NCBI GenBank assembly: GCA_016295275.1
Contig: JAEDLN010000005.1
Span: 1 to 31,563 of the forward strand
Reading direction: 5' to 3'
Length of the DNA stretch: 31,563 nt
Origin: Kiritimatiellia bacterium
Lineage (GTDB): Bacteria; Verrucomicrobiota; Kiritimatiellia; RFP12; UBA3636
The position numbers were made by a program, and so were the translations under genes. This document shows, in pieces, positions 1 to 7,840 of this stretch; the stretch's first letter is position 1, and each line of letters begins with the position of its first letter. The notes beneath the pieces were generated by a model. It was given only the letters and a program-made list of their open reading frames with translations. It searched no databases and was not told the origin of the DNA.

Positions 1-290
1 ATGGGGCGCGGCGATGGGGCGCGGCGATGGGGCGTGGAGAGGTGGCGCGGTGGCGATGGGGCGCGCGGCGCGATGGGGCGCGCGGCGCGATGGGACCGGG
101 CGAGGGGCGTGGAGAGGTGGCGACGGGGCGCGGTGGCGACGGGGCGCGCGGCGCGATGGGGACATCGCGCCCTACCGCTACGGGACTGGGCGAGGGTGCG
201 GCGAGGGGCGTGGCGAGGTGGTGCGGCGATGGGACCGGGTGAGGCGCGGGGCGAGGGGGCAGCGTGGGGTGTAAGCGTGGGGTGATTATT
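1..290. repeat. GC-rich low-complexity intergenic repeat block
   Basis: This block is made almost entirely of G, C and short purine runs. It contains short tandem units: a 13-nt unit built on GGGGCGCGGCGAT repeated at 1-26, and a 17-nt unit built on GGGGCGCGCGGCGCGAT repeated near 58-92. Open frames cross it in all three forward phases, but they would encode only Gly/Arg/Ala low-complexity peptides with no ribosome binding site, so I treat it as non-coding. The 16-nt string CATCGCGCCCTACCGC at 163-178 recurs exactly at 10145-10160 inside a second block of similar composition, so these are two members of a dispersed family. The block ends just before the guaB promoter. The window begins inside it, so its true left edge is unknown. 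Confidence 0.7.
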
Positions 291-293
291 CGC

Positions 294-322
294 TTGTCTA
301 GGGAGAGGTATTTTGGTACAAT
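294..322 (+). promoter_or_regulatory. sigma-70-like promoter of guaB
   Basis: A -35 box TTGTCT (294-299) is followed after 17 nt by a -10 box TACAAT (317-322). Transcription would begin near 329, giving a leader of about 28 nt before the guaB start at 358. It lies exactly at the change from the GC-rich repeat to AT-richer sequence. Confidence 0.6.
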
Positions 323-357
323 CCGTTGGAAATACACTTCCATTTTGGAGACATCCA

Positions 358-1857
358 ATGACAACGAATGCTTATCTTGATGATTTCATGGCTCGGTTTC
401 GATTTGAGGGGCTCACCTACGATGATGTCTCGCTGATTACGCAGTATGCCGATTTTCTTCCGGATTCCGCCTCCACTGCGACGCGTCTCACGTCCCGCAT
501 TACGATGAACACGCCGTTTCTTTCGGCGGCCATGGATACGGTAACGGAGAGCGAGATGGCGATTGCCATGGCGAAATTGGGCGGCATTGGCGTCATTCAC
601 AAGAATCTTTCGGTCGATCACCAGTGCGACCAGGTGAATCGCGTCAAGCACCACCTGAACGGATTGATCCATGCGCCTGTTACCTTCCATGTGGGGCAGA
701 CGGTTGCGGACGTCGAGGCGTATCGCGCCGAGAACAACATCGAATTCAGCGGCTTTCCGATTTTGGACCAGAACGAGCGCATTGTCGGGTTGCTCAGCAA
801 GAAGGACGTTGCGTTTTGTCCGGATCATTCGGTCAAGGTCGAAGAAGCGATGGTTCGCGACTTCATCACGGCGCCGGCCGGAACGGATGTCGAGACGGCC
901 TACAAGATGATGCTCAAGGCGAAGAAGGGAAAGCTTCCGCTGTTGGATTCGGATGGTCATTTGGCGGGTCTCTATTCCTTCACGGACGTACGCGACCTGA
1001 TGGAGAATCGCATGCCGATGGCGAATCGCGATTCCCGTTCCCAGCTTCGGGTAGCGGCGGCGGTTTCCGGCGGTTCCCACGATTACGAGCGTGTGGAGCG
1101 GCTTGCGGCTGAAAACATTGACGTGATCGTCGTCGATTCCGCCCATGGCCACACGAAAGGCATCATGGACATGGTGAAATGGATTTCCAGCCATTATCCG
1201 GACATTGACATCATTGCGGGCAATGTCGTCACGGCCGAAGGTGCGATTGCGTTGCGCGACTGCGGGGCGCATGCCGTCAAGGTCGGCATCGGGCCCGGTT
1301 CGATTTGCACGACGCGCGTGATTTGCGGTGTCGGCGTACCGCAGATTACGGCGGTGTACACGTGTGCGAAGGCGTTGGAAGGCTCCATTCCCGTCATTGC
1401 CGATGGTGGCATCCGGTATTCGGGCGACGTTCCGAAGGCGCTTGTCGCCGGTGCGGAAACGGTGATGCTGGGCTCGATTTTAGCGGCGACGGAAGAGAGT
1501 CCGGGCGAAAAGATTTGGAAAGACGGGCGCAAATACGTTCTTTATCGCGGCATGGGATCGCTTGCGGCGATGCAGGCCAATGCCGGATCGCGTTCGCGTT
1601 ACGGGCAATCGCACCGCAAATCGGCGGATCTCGTTCCGGAAGGAATCGAAGGGATGGTACCGTATACGGGCACGGTCTCGCAGGTCATGACGCAGTTTTG
1701 CGGCGGTTTGCGTTCTTCGCTTGGGTACAACGGAGCCCGTTCGATCCAGGAGTTGCGCGAGAAAGGCAAATTTGTCCGGGTTTCCCTTGCCGGGCTTCAG
1801 GAAGCGCATCCTCACAACATCACGTTGACGCGCGAGGCGCCGAACTACCACCAATAA
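358..1857 (+). CDS. guaB: Inosine-5'-monophosphate dehydrogenase
   Basis: The product oxidises IMP to XMP with NAD+, the committed step of guanine nucleotide synthesis in the cytosol. The 499-aa protein has the usual full length. A TIM-barrel core is interrupted by a CBS-pair region at about residues 104-220. The active-site loop GIGPGSICTTR (310-320) carries catalytic Cys316 or Cys317 by my count. DSAHGH (260-265), YRGMGSL (396-402) and the flap segment RYGQ are also present. I chose ATG 358 because GGAG sits 7 nt upstream (347-350). A longer frame opens with TTG at 313, but that codon lies inside the promoter -10 region. The gene appears monocistronic: the next gene begins 114 nt downstream and has its own leader. 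No guaA is visible in the window. Confidence 0.96.
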   Translation: MTTNAYLDDFMARFRFEGLTYDDVSLITQYADFLPDSASTATRLTSRITMNTPFLSAAMDTVTESEMAIAMAKLGGIGVIHKNLSVDHQCDQVNRVKHHLNGLIHAPVTFHVGQTVADVEAYRAENNIEFSGFPILDQNERIVGLLSKKDVAFCPDHSVKVEEAMVRDFITAPAGTDVETAYKMMLKAKKGKLPLLDSDGHLAGLYSFTDVRDLMENRMPMANRDSRSQLRVAAAVSGGSHDYERVERLAAENIDVIVVDSAHGHTKGIMDMVKWISSHYPDIDIIAGNVVTAEGAIALRDCGAHAVKVGIGPGSICTTRVICGVGVPQITAVYTCAKALEGSIPVIADGGIRYSGDVPKALVAGAETVMLGSILAATEESPGEKIWKDGRKYVLYRGMGSLAAMQANAGSRSRYGQSHRKSADLVPEGIEGMVPYTGTVSQVMTQFCGGLRSSLGYNGARSIQELREKGKFVRVSLAGLQEAHPHNITLTREAPNYHQ

Positions 1858-1971
1858 AACGGGGCGGGCGTTTGCCGCGAGCGCTTATTTTTCAGGCATA
1901 TTGACGGCACGCATCCGCACTGCGAATGGGTGCCGTTTCTTTTTTTGAGGTGAATTTGCATTTCGCAGCGC

Positions 1972-3003
1972 ATGAATCGCAAGCATCGACAGCAACAGAC
2001 GGACGATTTCCGGTATCGCGGACGAGCGGTTACGCGTGTGACGCATGAAGAGCGCAAAAAGCTCAAGCGTCGCATGGGCACGCAACGGTATCATGCGCGG
2101 CTCGGGATGGAGTTCGACCGCGAGTTGAAGATGGGAGGCATCATCCGGTGGTGTCCGATGGCGTGGTTGCGTCCCATTGCCTCGATCGGGTTGCATTTGA
2201 CGGGGCTTTGGTGGCCGGGGCGCCGCAATTATCTTTCCGTCCGCGTCCGCGAAGAGAGCTTTACGCTAGCCCGGTTGCCGGCGTCCTTCGACGGGTTTAC
2301 GATTTTGCATCTATCGGATTTGCACTTTGACTTGGATCGGGACTTTCCTGCGGTATTGGCGCGTGTTTTGGAGACGATTCGCGGACGGTACGACATTGTC
2401 GCCATAACGGGGGATTTCAACAATTACACGGTTCACCGGACGACAGAGGCGTTGCGGTGCACGGCGCGGATGGTACGACAATCTTTGAGTGCGCCTGCCT
2501 ACGGGGTTCTCGGCAATCACGATTCGCTTTTAGACGTTCCTGCGTTTGAGGAAGCCGGCATTCGCATTCTGCTCAACGAATCCGTCACGATCCGGCGTGG
2601 CGGCGATTCGCTGTTGCTGGCGGGGATTGACGATCCGAACATTTTCAAGACCGGGGATCTTGCTTCGGCGTTGGCGGCGCGCAATCCTGGCGAGCCGTGC
2701 GTATTGCTTGCGCATGCGCCTGCGTGTTTTGCGGAAGCGGCGTCCAAGGATGTCGATTTGTTGCTCTGCGGGCATGTCCATGGCGGGCAGATTTGCACGC
2801 CGGGCGGCGGCATATTGCCTTGGCGCAATTGGCGTTTTCCGCATCATGTCCGCAGGGGGCGCTGGCGCGAAGGCGAGTTGCAAGGCTACACCTCGTTCGG
2901 CACGGGTGCGTGCGGCATACCGATACGGTTCAATTGTCCGCCGGAGGTCACGCTTATCCGTCTAAAGGCCGGGGCATCGCATGATGCCGGGGGTGTTAAG
3001 TAG
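1972..3003 (+). CDS. Calcineurin-like metallophosphoesterase (YaeI/YkuE-like)
   Basis: This 343-aa protein has the complete two-metal phosphoesterase signature: DLH (116-118), GD followed by Asn (147-150), GNHD (181-184), an isolated His in LAHAP (about 248) and GHVHGG (267-272). Relatives such as YaeI and YkuE act on membrane phospholipid-type phosphodiesters or pyrophosphates; the substrate here is not known. The first 60 residues are basic, and a mildly hydrophobic stretch at about 62-82 may place the enzyme at the membrane surface, as in YkuE relatives. ATG 1972 is the first in-frame ATG. A GAGGTG motif lies too far upstream (1947-1952) to be a normal ribosome binding site. The last 8 nt overlap the convergent gene on the other strand (2996-3003). 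Confidence 0.88.
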   Translation: MNRKHRQQQTDDFRYRGRAVTRVTHEERKKLKRRMGTQRYHARLGMEFDRELKMGGIIRWCPMAWLRPIASIGLHLTGLWWPGRRNYLSVRVREESFTLARLPASFDGFTILHLSDLHFDLDRDFPAVLARVLETIRGRYDIVAITGDFNNYTVHRTTEALRCTARMVRQSLSAPAYGVLGNHDSLLDVPAFEEAGIRILLNESVTIRRGGDSLLLAGIDDPNIFKTGDLASALAARNPGEPCVLLAHAPACFAEAASKDVDLLLCGHVHGGQICTPGGGILPWRNWRFPHHVRRGRWREGELQGYTSFGTGACGIPIRFNCPPEVTLIRLKAGASHDAGGVK

Positions 3004-4003
3004 CGGACTTTTCGATCAGTTCGCGGCGTGCATGTTCCGCGGTTTTCAGAACGGCCTCGCGTTTTCCGGCGAAGGTTTTCTCGTTTTGGATGGCGGCGTA
3101 GAGCGGATTTTGCGATGCGCTCATTCGGAGGATCGAGCGTCTCATTTCGCCATTGAACACATCGCTCCATCCATTTCGTTCGGCGAGCACGAGCGTAGCG
3201 GCGAGGCAAGCCTCATCGGGGACGGCGGCGTGGCGCGGTTCGGCGAGGCGTTTGCGGACGGAGCTGATGGCGCCATCGACCGGGGTAAAGAGTTCCGGGT
3301 ATGCGCCGCTTTCGTAGAGACGCAGCAACGCGAGAGTCGGAAGGGCGAGATTATAGGGGCGGTCATCCGGAGCGAACGAGCCGTCGGAGCGTTGGTGCGA
3401 GCGGAGCCAAGAAGCGGCGGCGCGCAGTTCGGGCGCCTGCGGCGACACTCCGTTATCCAGCAGGCGGAGGATCGCCAATCCGGTTGCGGCGGGTGTCATG
3501 GCGAGGGTTCCGTTTTCGGGAGAAAAGGAACCATCGGCGGTTTGGGTGGAAAGGAGCCGTTCGATCGGGGAGGCGGGATTTTGGCGACTGCCCGTATGGA
3601 TCAGAGGAAGGAGGACGAATAGGATTGTGGCGGCGATGGAGGCGACCGCGGCGATGCGGAAGCGCCGAAGCGTGCGGAAGGCGTGCGCGGAGGAGGTCCG
3701 GCGGATTGCATCGAGCGTATGTTCGGAAATGGAAGTACGGGGTTCCAGTTCCGGGGCATCGGCCAAAGCGAAGATGATGCCGGCGGCTTCCGGATGATCC
3801 GCCAAGGCTTGAGCGGCGCCTGCCGGGAGTGTTTTTCCGCCGATGTTTCGGGTTCGAATCGCATGGCAGACCCGAGGGGCGACGGCGTTCGTCTGCCGAG
3901 GCGGGGCGGATGCGAGCGTCTGAACCAGACTTGCATATTCCGGGAAGTCTTCGATGACTTGACGTGTTCCGGGATGCAACGGATCGGAATCGAAGTTTTG
4001 CAT
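2996..4003 (-). CDS. Single-pass membrane protein with squalene-cyclase-like repeats, probable anti-sigma factor
   Basis: The 335-aa protein has three visible parts: a soluble N-terminal region (1-112) rich in Ala and charged residues, one transmembrane helix at about 117-135 preceded by a basic patch (RTLRRFR), and an outer C-terminal region. That region holds two prenyltransferase/squalene-oxidase-type repeats with QTADGSF (154-160) and QRSDGSF (204-210). It begins 20 nt after the stop of the ECF-like sigma gene, the classic position of a cognate anti-sigma factor, and its topology (cytoplasmic head, one helix, extracytoplasmic sensor) fits. I do not see the HxxxCxxC zinc motif of ZAS anti-sigma domains, so the role rests on position and topology. 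The repeats form alpha/alpha-barrel folds in relatives and could be a sensor; catalytic DxDD-type motifs are not apparent. Confidence 0.72.
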   Translation of the reverse strand: MQNFDSDPLHPGTRQVIEDFPEYASLVQTLASAPPRQTNAVAPRVCHAIRTRNIGGKTLPAGAAQALADHPEAAGIIFALADAPELEPRTSISEHTLDAIRRTSSAHAFRTLRRFRIAAVASIAATILFVLLPLIHTGSRQNPASPIERLLSTQTADGSFSPENGTLAMTPAATGLAILRLLDNGVSPQAPELRAAASWLRSHQRSDGSFAPDDRPYNLALPTLALLRLYESGAYPELFTPVDGAISSVRKRLAEPRHAAVPDEACLAATLVLAERNGWSDVFNGEMRRSILRMSASQNPLYAAIQNEKTFAGKREAVLKTAEHARRELIEKSAT

Positions 4004-4023
4004 GGTGGCAAGCGTTTTGAAAC

Positions 4024-4569
4024 CTATTCGGAGAGAGCTGTCCGCATTTGTGCGAGGGCGGCATGGATACGCGACTTCACCGTTCCGACGGGGATGTCGA
4101 GAATATCGGCGGCTTCTTGGTAGGCGAGTCCCTGCATAATGACGAGAACGACGGTTTCCCGGAGTTCCGGCGAAAGGACAGCAAGAGCCTTTTGGGCATC
4201 CTGACCTTCGCCGCGCATTGGGGGAGCCTCTTCGACGGTTTCGATTTTGGCGCCGACCTTCTCGTGAAGGGCCGCGCGGCGTTGTGCCGCACGAATCGAA
4301 TCGACGAGGATCTGACGGGCGATCAGGTACAGAAAGGTCGTGAATTTCGCGGTTGGCTTGTATCCGTGTCTTGCCCGGTAGAGCTTGAGAAAGGTTTGCT
4401 GCGCGAGATCCTCGACATCTCTGTAAACGCCGTTCCTGGCAAAAAAGTTCAGAATGGCTTTTTCGTGTTTGCTGACGAGGGTCGAAAAGGCGTTCAAATC
4501 ATCCTCGGCGGCGCGTTGCATCAGGATGATGTCTTCTTCTGCGGAGTCATTGGACGATTGGGTTTTCAT
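4024..4569 (-). CDS. ECF-like RNA polymerase sigma-70 family factor
   Basis: This 181-aa protein directs RNA polymerase to alternative promoters. Region sigma-2 spans about 20-95, with the core-binding segment DVEDLAQQTFLKLYR (51-65) and a following FTTFLYLIARQILVD stretch typical of region 2.3-2.4. Region sigma-4 spans about 128-178, with the helix-turn-helix AYQEAADILDIPVGTVKSRI. The frame stays open further upstream, but residues homologous to sigma factors begin only after ATG 4569. That start also avoids overlap with the hydrolase gene ending at 4592. There is no clear Shine-Dalgarno sequence. The gene lies 22 nt after the hydrolase and 20 nt before the membrane protein, so the three are probably co-transcribed. 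Target promoters are unknown. Confidence 0.9.
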   Translation of the reverse strand: MKTQSSNDSAEEDIILMQRAAEDDLNAFSTLVSKHEKAILNFFARNGVYRDVEDLAQQTFLKLYRARHGYKPTAKFTTFLYLIARQILVDSIRAAQRRAALHEKVGAKIETVEEAPPMRGEGQDAQKALAVLSPELRETVVLVIMQGLAYQEAADILDIPVGTVKSRIHAALAQMRTALSE

Positions 4570-4591
4570 GAAAGGAAACGAATGGCGAAGC

Positions 4592-6634
4592 TCAGCGATA
4601 GGCAACTTCGACCATTTGGTGGCAAAGGAGTTCCGGCACGGTGAAAGAGATTTCACGGCCATCGGGGGAGATGGAGAGGGATTCGGGGGATTCTCCCGAA
4701 GGGACCAGACGGACGGACGCGACCGGTTTTCCGGTGTTGAGCTTCACATCGACATTGCGGAGCGGGCAAAGGTTTTCGATCACCTCGATCGGGTATGCGT
4801 AGTTGGCCAAGACGCCATCATCGCGAATGCCGCCGCGCAGGTTTTTTTCCGCATAGAAAAGGTGGAGAATCTCGCGATTTTGCCGAGGCTGGGTCCGAAG
4901 CGTCACGCGTGCGGAGGAGGGATAACGGGGCAAGGAAACGGACCGTTTCGCGTCCGGGAGCAGGCGGCGGATGACGCCTGCCACGAAGGTTCGATCCGTG
5001 ACGCCGCAGCGGTCGGCATACTGAGCGAAGACGCGATGGGCGATATAGGCGACATTGCCTTTGATGACGGCGGCGGCAAATCCGGTCGAATCCGGGGCGT
5101 ATGGCGTATGCTGATGCGAGCAGAAGCGCGGGAAGGATCGATTGAAGTAGGGATCGAATACGTCGCCGAGCGCTTCGCCGTCCGTGACGCGGACGCGGCG
5201 CGAGCGGGTATACATCACCATTGGCGAATCCATATACGAAGCGCGGCAATCGGGAGCGGGGAGGACGTAGTCCGGGAGGAACGGCGACATTTCTCCGATT
5301 TCGGCACCGGCGTCGAACAGGAAACGATCGGGCACGCCGCGTTTTTCGGGCGATTCGGAGAAGCCGGCATCGCCGCTGAACAGCAGGCGTCCGCCACCGG
5401 CGAGATAGGTATCGAGCTTTGTCTTGAGGGCGGGATCGACGAGAACGCAATCGGGCACGACGATCAGTTTGTAGGGAGAAAAATCGTAGTCAAGGTCGAG
5501 CACGTCGAAAAGGATATGTTCCTCGAGGAGGATCCGCGACGCACCGAAATCGGCGGTACGGGCTCCGACGCCATTGGCGCAACGGCAGCTTTCCGCGAGG
5601 ATCAGACCGACATCGGCGCGGTTCCGCGTATCGGCACACCAGGGCTCTTTTTGTTCGACTTCGGCATAGGCGGCGCCGATTGTCCGGTAGGTTCCGGGCT
5701 CGAGATGGCCATCGGGATGGCATTGGTCGCCGATGGAGCATTTCGCGCCAAAGGCGAGCATGGCGGCGCATTCGTAGCGGAGGGCGTTCGGATGTTTGAG
5801 GCCGCCGAATTCGCCCCACGAGTAGTTGAATTTACCGGTCATGCCGAGAAAGTCGTAGCCGCGGCGTTCTATATAGAGAGCGGAGAGCGGAAAGTGGTCG
5901 TATCCCCATCCGCCAGTCGGGAGCGATTCGAGTTCGAAATGCGAGAAGAACTTTTGGTTTTTGCCTTTGAACGGAACCATATTTCCGAAGTTGTGGAAAA
6001 CCGGCATATTTGGATTCGCCGAGCGCACGGCCTCGGTAGTCCGTTCGAAATAGCGTTGCTGCACTTGGTGGCGATGCTTTTCGCGATCCTCCCAGACGTT
6101 TGGATCGAGACCTTGCCGGAGCATTTCCTGCACGCAGGTGGCGCAACAGCAATCGCGCGCCTCTGTGATATCGAGAAAGATGCCGTTGGCGTCCGGGAAG
6201 AGACGTACGGCTTCTTTGATTTGTTCGCACAGGTAGTCGAGATACCCGGTATTGAAGCACATGAACGCGAATCCGGGTTCGGTATGTGGGGCGAGTTTTC
6301 CGTCGTTTCTGACGACGCGCCATTCCGGGTGTTTTTGAGCCATTTCCTGGTCGAAACCCGCAGAAAGATAGACGGGCGTTGCGACACCGATTTCCTTACA
6401 TGCGTCCATTTGCGCCCGCAGCAGGTCGAACGTCAGATGCGGGTGCATGATTCCGACGGAGGTCGGGTGGTAGGAGAGACCGTGGTGGCATTTGGAAAAC
6501 AGGGTAATGGAATCGACATGACCTTCCAGCAGCGCCTGCTGGAATTTTTCTTTTTGGAAAGCCGTTCCGATTCCTTCGATAAAGGGCGAGGTATGAAAAT
6601 CCAGATGGACTTGGCGAAAGCGGAGATGATGCAT
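4592..6634 (-). CDS. GHL6-type hypothetical glycoside hydrolase with beta-galactosidase-trimerisation-like domain
   Basis: The 680-aa protein resembles the hypothetical glycosyl hydrolase 6 (GHL6) group, which pairs a TIM-barrel domain with a domain like the trimerisation region of GH42 beta-galactosidases. Supporting segments are SKCHHGLSYHP and GIMHPHL near the N-terminus, HPEWRVV, a barrel strand NGIFLDITE followed by a cluster CCCATC, and a Rossmann-like segment with GGGRLLFSGD. Activity is inferred from fold only; the substrate is unknown and no GH family number is assigned. I chose ATG 6634, where the family-like sequence begins. A TTG start at 6703 would add a hydrophobic leader of about 23 residues, so export cannot be fully excluded. 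The mRNA leader is pyrimidine-rich without a Shine-Dalgarno sequence. It heads the unit with the sigma and anti-sigma genes. Confidence 0.8.
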   Translation of the reverse strand: MHHLRFRQVHLDFHTSPFIEGIGTAFQKEKFQQALLEGHVDSITLFSKCHHGLSYHPTSVGIMHPHLTFDLLRAQMDACKEIGVATPVYLSAGFDQEMAQKHPEWRVVRNDGKLAPHTEPGFAFMCFNTGYLDYLCEQIKEAVRLFPDANGIFLDITEARDCCCATCVQEMLRQGLDPNVWEDREKHRHQVQQRYFERTTEAVRSANPNMPVFHNFGNMVPFKGKNQKFFSHFELESLPTGGWGYDHFPLSALYIERRGYDFLGMTGKFNYSWGEFGGLKHPNALRYECAAMLAFGAKCSIGDQCHPDGHLEPGTYRTIGAAYAEVEQKEPWCADTRNRADVGLILAESCRCANGVGARTADFGASRILLEEHILFDVLDLDYDFSPYKLIVVPDCVLVDPALKTKLDTYLAGGGRLLFSGDAGFSESPEKRGVPDRFLFDAGAEIGEMSPFLPDYVLPAPDCRASYMDSPMVMYTRSRRVRVTDGEALGDVFDPYFNRSFPRFCSHQHTPYAPDSTGFAAAVIKGNVAYIAHRVFAQYADRCGVTDRTFVAGVIRRLLPDAKRSVSLPRYPSSARVTLRTQPRQNREILHLFYAEKNLRGGIRDDGVLANYAYPIEVIENLCPLRNVDVKLNTGKPVASVRLVPSGESPESLSISPDGREISFTVPELLCHQMVEVAYR

Positions 6635-6693
6635 GGCGAACCGCAACAGGAGGGGAAAAAAGGGGCCGGCGAAGAAGAATATCGAATAGCGTA

Positions 6694-6722
6694 AAGATAG
6701 CAAAACGAACGTGGACGCTCAA
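6694..6722 (-). promoter_or_regulatory. promoter of the hydrolase-sigma-anti-sigma unit
   Basis: Read on the minus strand, TTGAGC (6722-6717) and TATCTT (6699-6694) are separated by 17 nt. Transcription would start near 6687, leaving a leader of about 50 nt. Its -35 box lies 5 nt from the -35 box of the divergent cysE promoter, so the two may interfere with each other or share a regulator. Confidence 0.5.
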
Positions 6723-6727
6723 GCAAT

Positions 6728-6756
6728 TTGCCCGTGAAAGCGCCTTTTGGTAGACT
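6728..6756 (+). promoter_or_regulatory. promoter of cysE
   Basis: TTGCCC (6728-6733) and TAGACT (6751-6756) are 17 nt apart. The expected transcription start near 6763 is only a few nucleotides before the cysE ATG at 6767, so the message would be leaderless or nearly so. It is back-to-back with the promoter at 6694-6722. Confidence 0.5.
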
Positions 6757-6766
6757 TTCCGCACGT

Positions 6767-7735
6767 ATGAAAACGCGTGAAGAATGGCTACAACAGAATT
6801 TGTCGAAATGGGAAATATCCATGCTGATGCCGTCTTGTCCGGTCGGGCGTCGGATGGGTGCGGTTCCGATCCGTCATGAGATGCCGACGTCATCGGCGAT
6901 TCATGCCGTCGTGGATCATCTCGTAACGCTTCTGCTCCCGCTCTGTTCGACGGGGGGCGATGCGTCCATGCCGTCCGAGTGCGACGTTTCCCAGAGTCGC
7001 CATTGCGTTGCCTCGACAACGCTTGCCTTGCAGGATGTAATCTTTCGTGCGCTTGTGTACGAATGCGAGAACCAATCTTGTTCCGGGAGCAACGATACCT
7101 GCAAGAACGATTGCGAGATGCGTGCACGGGCGATGGTCGAGACTTTTTTTGCATCTGCCGGGGACATTCGCGACATGCTTCGCGAGGATGTGCTGGCCGG
7201 GTATGAAGGCGATCCGGCCGCGCGCAGCGAGATGGAAGTCGTTTTAGCCTATCCGGGTTTTTATGCGATTGCGGTTCACCGCATTGCGCATTGCCTGTTG
7301 CGGGCGGGTGTTCCGCTGATTCCGCGTGTCATGAGCGAGCATGCGCATTCGCGGACGGGAATCGACATTCATCCGGGCGCAACGATCGGACCGGGTTTCT
7401 TCATCGACCATGGAACGGGCGTCGTCATCGGCGAAACGTGCGTCATCGGGACGCGCGTGAAGCTGTATCAAGGTGTAACGCTCGGTGCGCTTTCCTTCGC
7501 AAAGGATGAAAACGGGCAATTGGTGAAAGGCATCAAACGCCACCCGGACGTTGGCGATCGCGTAATTGTCTATGCCGGTGCGACCATTCTCGGCGGAGAC
7601 ACGAAAATCGGGCACGACTCCGTGATTGGCGGCAATGTCTGGCTGACGCATTCGGTGCCGCCCTTTTCGAAGGTCTACAATGTCCAGCCGGATCCGATTG
7701 TCAAAGCGGTGTCCAAATCCAGTCAGATAGGATAG
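6767..7735 (+). CDS. cysE: Serine O-acetyltransferase
   Basis: The enzyme transfers acetyl from acetyl-CoA to L-serine, giving O-acetylserine for cysteine synthesis. The 322-aa protein is of the long class. A helical N-terminal domain ends in a segment with LREDVLAGYEGDPAA, followed by the left-handed beta-helix with hexapeptide repeats. The catalytic region DIHPGATIGPGFFIDHGTG matches the family's Asp and His positions, followed by VVIGET and YQGVTLGA. ATG 6767 is preferred; the TTG at 6728 coincides with the promoter -35 box. The N-terminal domain holds about eight cysteines (near residues 24, 60, 72, 80, 100, 105, 112, 116), several as spaced pairs, which could bind metal or sense redox state; this is inference. 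No cysK is in the window. Confidence 0.93.
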   Translation: MKTREEWLQQNLSKWEISMLMPSCPVGRRMGAVPIRHEMPTSSAIHAVVDHLVTLLLPLCSTGGDASMPSECDVSQSRHCVASTTLALQDVIFRALVYECENQSCSGSNDTCKNDCEMRARAMVETFFASAGDIRDMLREDVLAGYEGDPAARSEMEVVLAYPGFYAIAVHRIAHCLLRAGVPLIPRVMSEHAHSRTGIDIHPGATIGPGFFIDHGTGVVIGETCVIGTRVKLYQGVTLGALSFAKDENGQLVKGIKRHPDVGDRVIVYAGATILGGDTKIGHDSVIGGNVWLTHSVPPFSKVYNVQPDPIVKAVSKSSQIG

Positions 7736-7804
7736 ACGGTTTCCGTTTTCCGGCAGTTGTTCGCACGCGGTCCAACCATCCGTTTTTCCGGGGACGCGTC
7801 CAGA

Positions 7805-7840
7805 CGTTTTTTTCTTTTCTCTTTCTTTTTCCGTTTACGC
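7805..7840 (+). other. pyrimidine-rich leader of rsmB
   Basis: The 36 nt before the rsmB start are almost all T and C and contain no purine-rich Shine-Dalgarno sequence. Similar leaders precede lacI, the phosphotransferase gene, the DUF4175-like gene, exbD, rsmH and ftsL, so this looks like a way of starting translation used in this genome rather than a chance run. The rest of the gap after cysE (7736-7804) shows no clear promoter or terminator. Confidence 0.45.

Noticed and set aside
1..285. Gly/Arg/Ala-rich open frames in the first repeat block
   Set aside because: All three phases are open because the DNA is low-complexity; there is no ribosome binding site or domain.
1858..1971. Promoter and terminator between guaB and the metallophosphoesterase gene
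   Set aside because: TTGACG at 1901-1906 has no acceptable -10 partner, and the only inverted repeat (TGCCG...CGGCA) is too short and widely spaced.
4454..6694. A 746-codon plus-strand open frame covering almost the whole hydrolase gene
   Set aside because: It is antisense to a recognisable hydrolase and sigma gene, has no known motifs, and such long antisense frames arise here from biased codon use that avoids stop codons on the other strand.
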